Assembly (NCBI GenBank): GCA_963693365.1
Contig: CAVNZM010000014.1
Location: 2,976,001 to 3,040,000 of the forward strand
From: Amoebidium appalachense
Lineage: Eukaryota; Ichthyosporea
DNA length: 64,000 nucleotides
Reading direction: 5' to 3'
How positions within the stretch are numbered: the stretch's first letter is position 1; the number at the start of each line of letters is the position of its first letter. Made by a program: the position numbers and the translations under genes. Of the stretch, positions 1 to 12,365 are shown piece by piece. The notes beneath the pieces were generated by a model. The model ran no database searches and was not told the DNA's origin. It was given only the letters and a program-made list of their open reading frames with translations.

Positions 1-1
1 T

Positions 2-1719
<1,718 letters not shown>

Positions 1720-2339
1720 GCGAGCGAGAGAGAGAGAAAGCAGTGGTCGAAACGATAAAAGAATATGAACGTCGAACATCATAATCAACTTCTGGTCTCA
1801 ACTTTTCAGTATGTTTACGTGTTCCTCCAGCATGATTAGCCCGGTCTAGGGGCAGAAATATAGTGGGGTGGTACGTTGGCTTTTTAGGAAGGTTTGCTGA
1901 TTTTCTATGCGATGTAGGTATTCACTTAGGCGTTATGCACCCCTTTTTCTTTTCTTAGGGGATGCACACTCTTTAGCGGTGACATCTGCCATTTTCGATG
2001 CGTACTTGACATTCCTATCGAATCATCGTACATCTATATGATAACATGTGCCCCATACCCCATCCCCTTATGCAACCGCGTCCGTCAAACCAGGCCCAAC
2101 TTGAAATATCCCAACCGACTCTTAGTGCAGGAAAGATGTTCGGTTCAGCGCTTGAGCAAGCACACCGCTGTATAAGCTGCATGTTAGCCTTAGCCCAGGG
2201 ATTCGATGGCAGGTGGGACACGGTGTGGAGCCCACAATTCACTATCCAATGAAAGAGTAAACTAAGCAAATGGTTAAGTGGTGGTCTATCTATGCAAGTC
2301 GACTGGGATGTCTTATGTGTAGGCTCTGGACCTGTTGAT

Positions 2340-2422
2340 ATCATTACCTTGCAATGTGTCTGTGAACTTCCCCTTCCCCCCCCCCCCCCTCCCCCCCCCC
2401 CTCCCCCCCCCCCCCCCCCCCC

Positions 2423-2460
<38 letters not shown>

Positions 2461-2531
2461 CCTCTTCCCCACCTTGTTGCGGTTTTTATTTTGCAATGTG
2501 TCGTTGAACTTACCTTCCCCCCCCTCCCCCC

Positions 2532-2571
<40 letters not shown>

Positions 2572-2695
2572 ACAAATACACACATACACACACACCCTCC
2601 TCTTCCCCATCTTGCTGTGGCCCAGTTCAATGTCATTGCATGGTTTCCACCCTCTGTGCCTACATTCCTCGCCCCGACCCCCCCGAGGCTCCCCC

Positions 2696-2726
<31 letters not shown>

Positions 2727-3235
2727 ACACTGGTGCTGTTCCCCATTATCTACCTTACCCCTCCCTACTAGGCCTAGGCCCATAAAAGCACAGCCCAATC
2801 ATGCATATTCAGGCCTGCAGGTGCCACTGCTTTCTACTCCCTCTCTTTACCCTACTTCTTAACCTGGAAGCCCCTTCTCTTAACATTTCATTTGTTCTCA
2901 ACTTGTTTAACCTATTAGCCCCCCATCTCTCCCCCGGGGCCCCCTTGCTGCACTGTGTTGCAATCGCCCGTCGTGAATGTGAACTTCATACACCATGAAA
3001 AAAAACCCCTCCCCGGGCCCTCTCCCCAGCTCCCCCCCCCCCCCCCCCCCCCCCTCCCCCCCCCGCCCCCCGGTGCTGTTCCACATTATCCCCTGTCCCC
3101 TTAACTAGGCCCACAAAAGCACAACCCAGCTGAGTATGCATAACACAACCTGCTTTCTACCCCCCTCCCCCCCCCCCCTCCCCCCTTCCCCCCACACTCT
3201 GCCTCATCCTGGAAGTTCCGTCTCTTAAGGTCAAA
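2340..3235. repeat. Two overlapping families of local tandem duplication separated by C and CA tracts
   Basis: A unit containing TTGCAATGTGT, a C tract, (CA)n and CACCCTCCTCTTCCCCA occurs twice (about 2340-2480 and 2490-2610). A second unit starting GGTGCTGTTCC and containing AGGCCCA and AAAAGCACA occurs at about 2731-2900 and 3072-3245. Copies differ by substitutions and by tract lengths, so they are not recent. Confidence 0.7.
2950..2993 (+). repeat. Degraded fragment of the dispersed oligo-C element
   Basis: Resembles the 3' part of the element (CCGTCGTGAATGTGAACTTC against the reverse complement of the 20479 copy). It is only about 45 bases long and lies between C tracts, so the match is suggestive only. 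Confidence 0.45.
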
Positions 3236-3310
3236 GCTTTGTTCTCAATTCTGCAACCCATTCCCTCCCTCCCCATCCCTCCCTCCCTCCCTTCCCTCCC
3301 TCCCTCCCTT

Positions 3311-3341
<31 letters not shown>

Positions 3342-3508
3342 CTTCCCCCCCCCCCCCCCCCCCCCCTTCCCCACCCCCTCCCCGCGGAGACAGTCACCAC
3401 CATGATAGTATTATTGGCGGACTGAACCCCCATGCAGCCTGTCTGAGAAGAGCTGTACATTTGAATTCGATATTTTTATTTGCATTTTTTACCTTTTTTT
3501 TTTTTTTT

Positions 3509-3555
<47 letters not shown>

Positions 3556-3688
3556 TATATGCTGTTTATCAACGACATGTCCCCTCGGGTTAATGTTCCC
3601 TTTGGCCAATCCCCCCTTCCCCCCCCCCCCCCCCCAAAAAAAAAACAAAACATATGGCCATATGCCCCCCCCCCCCCCCCCCCCCCCT

Positions 3689-3719
<31 letters not shown>

Positions 3720-4123
3720 ACACCCCATCCCACCCGTCCCACCCGCGCCCCTTGTGCGCAGAAAATTATTTATAAGGCCCTGAGAATGAGAAGACGCAGA
3801 GAGCAAAAAAATAAAATAAAATAATATATAACCATGCATCCGATGCTTGTTCTGGCCATACATTATCTAAACAAAAAAGACGTCTCGGACTTTTAAGCCA
3901 AATTCCGGAAATTGACGGCGCCTGGACTGACTTTGAGAGCACGAAAACCCCTAAGAAAACACAAAAATGAACTAAAAACTAAAAGATAAGTATCAAATGC
4001 ATGTAGGAGAGAAATAGTAACTTAAAAAATATAAGAGCTTCATAAGGATTAAATAACAAAAAGGGTGTCCGAAAATGTACCGGCGACGGGGCTGTACTGC
4101 ATGTCCTGGGGTGGGGGGTATGA

Positions 4124-4299
4124 TGCACTGAATTGGGTGCACTGAATCGCTTTCCGGGCACTGAAACCGACCGGCGCGGGCGCGGGGCGCGAACCCGGGC
4201 CGGCACATGATGATTCAGTGCATCGAATTCAGTGCAAAAGCTCGTCGGCGTCGCCAGTGCTCATGTAAATTCAATTCAGTGCAACTTGAATTCAGTGCA
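4124..4299. promoter_or_regulatory. Cluster of AATTCAGTGCA motifs in both orientations
   Basis: The 10-mer ATTCAGTGCA occurs four times forward (4213, 4227, 4274, 4290) and twice reversed as TGCACTGAAT (4124, 4138). A reversed partial copy, GCACTGAA, is at 4158. The forward and reversed pairs could fold on each other. The cluster is about 300 bases upstream of the ATG at 4594, so it may be a set of protein-binding sites or the arms of an old inverted repeat. Confidence 0.5.
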
Positions 4300-4593
4300 C
4301 CTAGGGTTTACATAGTTTGCGCAAACTTTGGCGCCAAATCGCCCCGCACGGCCCGGCCGGCGGGCGCCTCGCGTGTGCCGACTCAGTATGGTGTGACGGT
4401 ATGTAAACGGCAAACCCGAAAAATTTTAGCACAATCATTCTTGGGTAGGCTCGCTAATTTCAATGCAGAAAGTCGTTGCAGTACCACGTGATACCTGCTA
4501 CTATACAATACACTGCGGCGTGTAGTGTGGCAGTGGCTGCGGCCTTTTTCTTCTCATTGCAGCTGCAGCTACGTGTTTCTCATCCTTTGAAAA

Positions 4594-4971
4594 ATGGGCA
4601 GGGTCAGACACGCTGCCCTTACCCCACTTACGTTGTGGTGGTGGGCTTTACTTCTGCTAGTACTAAGCGCTCAATTTCTGCTCTCGCAAACGCAATCACC
4701 GCCACAAATAAGTGGTGACCAGAGTGAACAGGAAAATGAGATTGCTGCAGGGGAGCAAATCAGGCCTGTATGTCAGATTCAGATTGTGCACACTGGTTCT
4801 GTATACCCAGCGTGGGGCAGTAGCGAATGTCAGGCATGGATAACCGAATGTTTGGAGCGCCATGCAAGGGAGCAACCCGTTTGTCCTGTGGTGTATTATC
4901 CAGACACTACGAATCAGCTAAGGGAGAACATGAGGAAACTTGTCACAAGTGGAAATGAGTTCAACAAGCTG
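4594..4971 (+). CDS. Possible first exon of a secreted or membrane protein, family not recognised
   Basis: A 126-codon stretch opens with ATG and ends at a good donor (CTG followed by GTAAGT). The first 30 residues carry a hydrophobic core rich in Trp, Leu and Ala after two Arg and a His, typical of a signal peptide or signal anchor. A Gln/Glu-rich linker follows, then a segment with four Cys (CQIQ, ECQAW, TECLE and PVCP). I do not recognise the family. No downstream exon could be joined in phase: the next coding block (5940) has its own ATG, and a phase-0 join to its internal acceptor reaches a stop after 19 codons. Codon content looks real, because there is no simple repeat here, but this may be a fragment. 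Confidence 0.4.
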
Positions 4972-5167
4972 GTAAGTGGGTGGGCCACACACTTTTGACG
5001 GCCAAAAGGGATGCCAACGGAGGCAATGGGTGCACGTAAGGTTGAAGTTATAGTTGCGGAGGGGCAAGGTTGAGAGGGGGAGGAGGGAACCGGGGGGGGG
5101 GGGGGGGGGGGGGGGGGGAAGGACGACCCATGGACTACCTATCAGGTTTAGAGAGAGAAAGAGACCC

Positions 5168-5440
<273 letters not shown>

Positions 5441-5939
5441 GAAAGAGTGGGTGTGTGTGCGTGCACGAAAGCATGGTCTTTTTTATGACGCGCAAAGAAG
5501 GTGCTGAACACAACATAAACGTACAGCTGTTTGGGGTTAAGTCTCACTCTCTCCATGTTTTTATGGGTATGAAGGGGGGGGAGGGGGGGTTAGGGAGGAG
5601 CCCCTCGTGCACACACAAACATATGAAACATGCTATTCGCACATGTACACGTGCATGCACACACGCAGGCCACCAAGGCATCAAGTAGGTTTTCTAATCA
5701 TTTGGGGGTTGGCTTTGGGTGGGGGCATACGTGTGAATGGGTGGTACTTGAACTGGGCGAGTCACCGCGAAAGACGGGTAAATGTGTGTGTGTGTGTGTG
5801 GGTGGGTGTGTGGGTGTGTGGGTGAGTGTGTTTCGTGTATTTTTGTGTGAGGTTGGGGGTTGCACGGGGGCCGCGCGCAGGGGGGGGGGGGGGGGGGGGG
5901 GGGGACCGACAAAAAAAGGTCTTAAGTAACTGTGGGACA

Positions 5940-7676
5940 ATGGCTGCAGGTCGTGGGCCTAAGCGGGCTAACGGGTGCCAATGTGGCCGAGGCCAGCCAG
6001 CAGCAGTAAAGGAGCAGCCCGATTTTGCTTTGTGTGGAGGTAATGGAAATTCCAAACACAAGTATTCTTCCAAGTGCCCGTGTGCTAGGAACGGGGCTGG
6101 TTGCAAGGAAGGTTGTGCGTGTGGGGATAAGTGCGCAAACGAACACGGCAAAGCCCCTCCCCGCCCACCAGTGGTTAGGCCCCATAGAAAACGGAATCAG
6201 CCATCAGATGTCGACACGACTGTGGACGGCCCAGCTACGAAACGTGCCAAGATGGCCCCAACAATCCGAACAACCAATGTAACGGCCCTGGAGTACTATG
6301 CGTCAAAAAATGAACAGGTGTGTGCCATTTGGTGTTTTTCTATAGCCCCCCCCCCCCCTCCCCCCTTCCCCCCCTCCCCCCTTCCCCCCTCCCCCCATCA
6401 CTCCCCCTACCCCCCCCCCCCCCCCCAGCAGTCCCTTTCTCAGCCTCCCTTGCCTTTCGCCCGCAAGGCAGTCAATCTGCACATGTAGCGTTTGCACAGC
6501 CTCTCTCTTCCTGTTTTTACCAATGTAGCCTGCCCCCCCCCCCCCCCCCCCCCCCCCCAGGCCCCCGCAGCGCAGTCCCTTTCTCAGCCTCCCTTGCCTT
6601 TTGCCCGCAAGGCAGTCAATCGGCACATGTAGCGTTTGCACAGCCTCTCTCTTCCCGTTTTCACCACTGCAGCCTGCCCCCCCCCCCCCCCCCCCCCCAC
6701 CACCACCACTCCCCCTACCCCGCCCTACCCTCACCCGCTTTCCCCCGACTACCTCCGAAAGTTGTTACCCTGCTGGCCTTTTTTTTCATTATTATCACCC
6801 CCCCCCTTCCCCCCCCCCCCCCCCCCCCCCTTCCCCCCTCCCTCCCAGGTTCGGCAAGGACCATGGAACAGGGCTGAGTCCACAGTAGCGGAGCATCTGA
6901 TAGATGCACTTGCAGCAAACGGCATCAATCTGACCACCGCCAATTTGCTTTCCAACTACAACGCACTGCGTGACCTAGCTGAAACAAAACAGATAAAACT
7001 ACTGGCCCTCCGACCAAAGCAGGAAAAGCAAGTGAAAGGTAAATTAGACCTAATCATGAAAGACCGTCAGTTCCGTGCTTCAATTGCGCAGGCTGTAGAA
7101 ATGAGTCTAGAGTATGATGTCGGTGATGGATGCAGGATGGAGGATTTTGCAGCTCCACCAGCCAGCCAATCACAGAGCAAACATCCTAGCCAATCACAGA
7201 GCAAGCATCTTAGCCAATCACAGAGCAAGCACATTAATGGTTCGCAAAAATCCAAAATGAGTTTGCGCAAAGTTCCCGGTCCAAGCGCAAAGAGCAGCAC
7301 GAAAAAGAAAACCAACGGACCGATGGGTAAAGAGTTATGGGTAGACCACAGCTATGATGAGTCTGTAGTGCGAATACAATCGTTTGCTTTCAGGGCTTCA
7401 CAGCCTTCTCTTCACGCTACCCAACAAACCCCCCCACAACAACGACCGGCGCCTCACCTGCACAGCACACAACACCGCCCGATTCTGCCCGCACCTAAAT
7501 ACCCAGCCTACCCTATGCAACCGCATGCAGTAAGGTGTCCTAATGGTGCTTGCGGCTGTGGTTTTGCTATTGGACCTGAATGGTTTTACATTAGGGTTGC
7601 ATGTCCTGGGTGTGGGCATGGAGTGTGTGTGTTTCCCACTGCACATGGTACACGGGCCATTTTTGCCAACAATTGA
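5940..7676 (+). CDS. Cys-rich (CXC/tesmin-like) protein with a C-terminal Cys cluster
   Basis: Two exons, 5940..6317 and 6849..7676, join in phase 0 to give 401 residues. Residues 13-65 hold nine Cys in the pattern CxC, C, CxC, C, CxC, C (including KCPCARNGAGC and CACGDKC). This resembles the zinc-binding CXC repeats of tesmin/TSO1-like proteins and Cys clusters next to some transposases. Basic NLS-like patches follow (HRKR, TKRAK). The middle is helical and charged, with three copies of an 8-residue unit SQSQSKH(P/L/I) encoded by 24-base repeats at 7164-7235. The last 45 residues contain a second cluster, CPNGACGC and later CPGCGHGVC, like a small zinc ribbon. A DNA-binding nuclear role is inferred from the motifs only. 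A poly(A) signal AATAAA is at 8163. The start is the first ATG after the G tract; an upstream exon is possible. Confidence 0.65.
6430..6680 (+). repeat. Tandem duplication of about 144 bases in the CXC gene intron
   Basis: A unit beginning CAGTCCCTTTCTCAGCCTCC and containing GGCAGTCAAT and GTAGCGTTTGCACAGCC occurs at about 6430 and 6573. Each copy is followed by a C tract. The copies are over 90 percent identical by eye, so the duplication is recent. Confidence 0.85.
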
Positions 7677-7834
7677 TTAGGGCAGAGAATACTACTAGTA
7701 GTGGGGCACACACTTTGGTGCGCACTCTTGCATGGGCCATGGGCTCATGCACGTACACATGCACACAGGCAGGCACGCATGCACACATGCATACTATTAG
7801 GACGTACAGACACATACACACAGACACACACACA

Positions 7835-7925
<91 letters not shown>

Positions 7926-7992
7926 CACACACACGGCACACGCACACGCACACGCACACGCGCGCGCGCGCGCACACACACACGCGCGCGCG

Positions 7993-8048
<56 letters not shown>

Positions 8049-8162
8049 CACACACACATCTAGCCTAGTAATACGCTGTGGAGGCGTAGCTTAGCTTTTA
8101 GGTTCATGAATAAGTATAGGTATAGGCTAGTTTCGTATTCTTTTTTAGCCTGAGCTTGTAGC

Positions 8163-8168
8163 AATAAA
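8163..8168 (+). terminator. Candidate poly(A) signal AATAAA of the CXC-like gene
   Basis: First canonical AATAAA downstream of the stop at 7676, about 490 bases away and beyond the (CA)n block. Placement is by motif only. Confidence 0.35.
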
Positions 8169-8561
8169 TGATAATATATGTTATGTTATAGAGATGATAA
8201 TGACAATACCAGTACCTAAATTTCAGAGCTGGCATATGTGCCCGAAAGCATATTTACTGATGATCAGAGAATTCGTGTTGTCGTACTGAAGCTAACACAA
8301 GTGTGCACAGACACACTTGCACACACACGCGCGCGCGCACACACACACATAGACACACACACATGCACATGTATGTGCCGCAAGCACACACACAGAGAGG
8401 TACACACGTACACACGGAAATGTAGGCGCGGCCTGGCGCGCGGGACATCAGTATCATGAGTCATGTTATGCACACATACATAGATGTGTATCGGTGCGCC
8501 TGCATACATACAGAAAGATAACTACGCAATGTGTCTGTGCAGGTATACACACACACGTGCG

Positions 8562-8639
<78 letters not shown>

Positions 8640-8665
8640 ATGAACACACACACACACACACACAT

Positions 8666-8712
<47 letters not shown>

Positions 8713-9306
8713 CACACACGGACACACAGTCACACACACACACACACACACACACACATAAATTCGAAGTTGCCATTATGTATGAAGTTTTCATTTTGAT
8801 CCATATTAATAGTGGAACTGGTACCCGGTACCCGTGGTTTACCCCCCCCCCCCCCCCCCAGTTTTGTTCCCGCCCCCTTTCCCCCCCCCCCCCCCCCCCC
8901 CCCCCCCGGGGTCCCCTTCGGAGGACCCCAGGACATGAAGTACCAGCCCGGCGACGCCCGTACGTGTCGGGGCTCTGAATCATTTCATGGAATATGCGGC
9001 GGGCCGAGATTTTAATAAGCCATTCGGTGAAAAAAGAGCGTGGCAATAGCGTTTCCGGTACTAACATTATTGGCGATTGCAACCAACAATGGAACGCATC
9101 AGTAAATGAGCAAATTCGGCAAAAACATTAAAACTGATTCCAAATACGATTGGAGAATTATAGGCATGGTATTTTAAAAAATATGATGACCAATCGTTAG
9201 AGCGACAGCCCTTCAACTTGCGTCACCGGTTTTCCTAAATTCTGTTGATTAAAGCCAATCACAAAGCAGGAAAACACCGGGAAATGCCATGCACGCGCCA
9301 CGCGGG

Positions 9307-9340
<34 letters not shown>

Positions 9341-9779
9341 GAGGCTATGCGGCTTGAAGTTGAAGGCATTCCAAATATGCGCACTTCTGTGTCTTCGACA
9401 CACGGCCATTTTTGCTGTTCAAGATACCCGTGCTTCGACGGCTGTATGTGGGTCTAGGGCGTGTTCGTACACGGTAGCCTGGCACATGGCATGTGGTGTA
9501 CGGGTGCAACCACAGAGCATCGGGCAGTACCATTAACATTGTCTCTTCTTTTATTCAAAAACCACTCCAAAACCACAACACTCCGCGAGTCTACATCCTC
9601 TTATGCTCCCTTTCATCTCCTGCTACGCTCCACCTCGTCTATTCCTGTTTTTCGTGTATATCATCATCATTTCTAACCTAACTTGCATCCTGGTCCCCGA
9701 CATGTGTCTAAAGTAGATAGTTTGTGAGACGATCTCTTGGCTGCTTCACCAATACAAACGCACTCAGCATTGCGTTCCC

Positions 9780-9922
9780 CTTACCAAAGCTTTCTGTGTG
9801 CTTGCGGGGTGGGGGGGAGGGGGTGGGGAGGGGGGGTGAGGCTGCAGAGTGAAGGTCGCCGCATCTGCCATCTGAAGGGCCGGGGGAGGATGAATAAGGG
9901 GGGGGAGGCATATGGCCATATG

Positions 9923-9966
<44 letters not shown>

Positions 9967-10005
9967 CTTTCTGTGTGCCTGCTTCCTGGTTGTGTGCGTA
10001 CGAAC

Positions 10006-10065
<60 letters not shown>

Positions 10066-10200
10066 GAGGGGAGGGAGGGGGGGGGGTTGTTAACGGGGGA
10101 ATGGAAGGGGAGGCTGCAGAGTGGTGATCGCTGCATCTGCCAGCTGAAGGGGGGGCGAGGGAGGGGAGGGGGGGGGGGGGGGGTCACAGGGCAGGGGGAG
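9780..10200. repeat. Duplicated G-rich unit of about 270 bases
   Basis: GCTGCAGAGT, a conserved GCATCTGCCA and CTGAAGGG occur at about 9841-9883 and again at 10112-10155. The flanking TTTCTGTGTGC is at 9789 and 9968. Between them are G tracts of about 40 bases each. Confidence 0.75.
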
Positions 10201-10474
10201 GGGGGGGGGGGGGGAGGACTCCGAGGAGAAGTTGGGCTGCGGCACCAAACACCCGGTGGCAGTGCAACACCATGGTTAGTCAACAACAACCTGTGTCACC
10301 TACTGCATTGGGTTGTGGCAATAAACTGCCCGTTGTGGCGTGTCCCTTCTTCACAACATCCCTGAGAAGCTTTGTTTCGGCGTTTAAATGTTGTCTTTGC
10401 CGGAAATTTTTGTCCGGGGGTGAGGGGGAGGGGGGGGGTTGGGGGGCGGGGGGGGGGTAAGATTGAAACCCCAT

Positions 10475-10494
10475 ACGTAATTGTACAATTACGT
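10475..10494. repeat. Perfect 20-base palindrome
   Basis: The sequence is the dyad ACGTAATTGT plus its reverse complement with no spacer. It is non-repetitive sequence directly after a G tract. Confidence 0.9.
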
Positions 10495-10605
10495 GTACAG
10501 CAAGTCTAGACCATACACGCCGTGTGATAAATTCCCTCCCAATTGACGCCTGCCAGCAGCAAGCACACACACTTCCGCTTTCCTGATGACTTGGACTGCC
10601 TGACT

Positions 10606-10629
10606 GGCGCCCGCGGCGTAGCGGGCGCC
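10606..10629. repeat. GC-rich hairpin, 9-base-pair stem
   Basis: GGCGCCCGC and GCGGGCGCC are separated by the six bases GGCGTA. It lies 340 bases upstream of the broken BTB-WD gene. Confidence 0.85.
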
Positions 10630-10809
10630 CAGACCTACTTGTATGTCAGAATCATTGGTAGTGTAAGAGCAGCAAAAAGAGGGCCGTGCTAAGAGTCTCG
10701 GTCAAAGGCTTCGTTTGGACATCGATCGATCAAACGTGGCCCCTTGGAAAAAAGATTCCCGAGGGTTTCGAATGGGCACCGCTGCACGTATGTACGTACA
10801 CTACATACG

Positions 10810-10846
10810 AAGGCCTCCTAAATAGGTGTGCTATTTAGGAGGCCTT
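10810..10846. repeat. Perfect hairpin, 16-base-pair stem, 5-base loop
   Basis: AAGGCCTCCTAAATAG pairs exactly with CTATTTAGGAGGCCTT around the loop GTGTG. CTACATAC flanks both sides (10801 and 10848), which could be a target duplication around a small insertion. Confidence 0.9.
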
Positions 10847-11134
10847 GCTACATACATACATATATCGCGGCACACCGACCGGCCCCGGCTTCACCCACTC
10901 ATGACACAATGGCGGTTACATTCACATATAGATTCCACCCCATATAGATTCCACCCCAACATGTACAATGCTTCTCCGCGAGCTTTTGGCATCCACCGAG
11001 GCGCTCCGCAGCAGCGGGGCGGCTGTGTTGGAGTAAGGCTTTGAGGCCGCCCGCGAGCTGTGTGCCCGCGAGGAGGCGCTGGAGGCGGAGGCCAACCGCC
11101 TGCAGGCAGAAAGGCGGCAGCTGCAGGCAGACAG

Positions 11135-11143
11135 GTGCTCATC

Positions 11144-11214
<71 letters not shown>

Positions 11215-11409
11215 CTCTCTCTCCCTCCCTCCCTGTCACTCCCTTTCCCCGATACCTCCCTCCCTCCCTCCCTCAATCCCTCCCTCCCCCCCCCCTTCTC
11301 TCCCCCTCTCCCTCCCTCCCTCCCTCCTTTCCTTCCTCCCTTCCTCCCTCCCTTACCCTCCCATCCACCCACCTGCTCACCTTCCATCCCTTCCTCCCCC
11401 TCCCTCGCC

Positions 11410-11440
<31 letters not shown>

Positions 11441-11596
11441 AAAAAAAAAAAAAAAAAGCTCCTTCGGTGAATTTTCCCCTTTCTTTCTTCCCTCTCCCTC
11501 CACAAAAAACTCTTCGGTGATTTTTCCCCATTTTTTCTTCCCTCTCCCTCCCTCCCTCCGCTCCCCCTTCCCTCCCCCCCCCCCTTCCCCCCCCCC

Positions 11597-11628
<32 letters not shown>

Positions 11629-11751
11629 ACTCCCCCTGGCACCCGCTCCCCCAGGCCATCCCCAGTAAAGGCAAAGCGTCTTAGTTACACAGGTGTGAAA
11701 GTGTTTTTGCCTCTGTGATTTGTGCCAACCCTTCTTTTTTTTTTTTTTCAG
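11135..11751 (+). repeat. Simple-sequence intron of the BTB-WD pseudogene
   Basis: C tract, (CA)n, CTCCCTCC-type pyrimidine repeats, a C-run/A-run junction (11411-11457), and two copies of a TTCGGTGAATTTTCCCC-type unit (11463 and 11513). It ends in a clean T-rich tract and CAG. Confidence 0.8.
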
Positions 11752-12283
11752 GGAACGGTTCACTGCCGAGTGTGAGTCCGTGCGGCAGCTGAATGCACAG
11801 GCCAGCGACCGCTTTGTTCTTGACGTGGGGGGCCGCCACTTTGCCACCACCCGTCAGACGCTATGTGCGGTGCCCGACTCCATGTTGGCCGCATAGTTCA
11901 GCGGCCGCCACGTAATTCAAACATGCGAAGACGGCACCGTGCTTATCGATCGATGCCCGGTGCTGTTCGAATATGTTCTCAATTTCATACGGAAGAAAAG
12001 CTTTTACGCCATGTTGCCGAACGACGAGAACCTGCGGGAGGGGCTGAAGGAGGAATTTCTGTTTTTCGGTCTAACGTGGCCTGAGGAAATCGAGCCGTCG
12101 ATTATCAATTGGTTTACTGAGGACGCCAGTTGTATAATCGTGGGCCACCAAGGCGATCCAGTCGAAATAGGCCCAGGCATCTTTTGGCCGAGAATCGGCT
12201 GCTGACTTATTGGGTTTCACATGTTGATAGAGACCCTGATACCGAATATTCCGCTATTCTGTGGGACACCAACACTGGGCAAA

Positions 12284-12365
12284 GTATATGCACATATCCG
12301 ATGCGTGATGGGCAGTTGGGAAAGGTATATGCACATATCCGATGCGTGATGGGCAGTTGGGAAAG
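12284..12365 (+). repeat. 41-base perfect tandem duplication inside the WD region
   Basis: Two adjacent identical copies start GTATATGCACATATCCG and end TTGGGAAAG. Because 41 is not a multiple of three, the second copy shifts the frame. Reading through with one copy removed keeps the WD-like frame open on both sides. Confidence 0.95.

Larger units (their letters stand above)
1720..4593. other. Intergenic region after Rap1: C tracts, duplications, motif cluster
   Basis: No gene is supported here. The first 600 bases are ordinary AT-rich sequence, probably the Rap1 3' UTR and beyond. From 2360 to 3720 the region is C-rich simple sequence with two sets of local duplication and one T-run/G-run junction (3487-3554). 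From 4120 to 4300 there is a cluster of an AATTCAGTGCA motif described separately. Confidence 0.7.
7677..10967. other. Intergenic region: CA repeats, duplicated G-rich block, palindromes
   Basis: No gene is supported. It holds two long (CA)n blocks (about 7810-8058 and 8566-8758), C tracts near 8840-8907, an A tract at 9309-9337, and a duplicated G-rich unit at 9780-10200. Three palindromes lie between 10475 and 10846. The sequence at 8760-9700 is otherwise unremarkable. Confidence 0.7.

Noticed and set aside
11034-11896. TAA and TAG as reassigned sense codons in the BTB-WD gene
   Set aside because: Rap1 and FAF1-type frames do not need it, PNKP and PPR end in TAA, and the Cys-rich gene ends in TAG right after its last CC motif. 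Two frameshifts in the same gene also point to decay.
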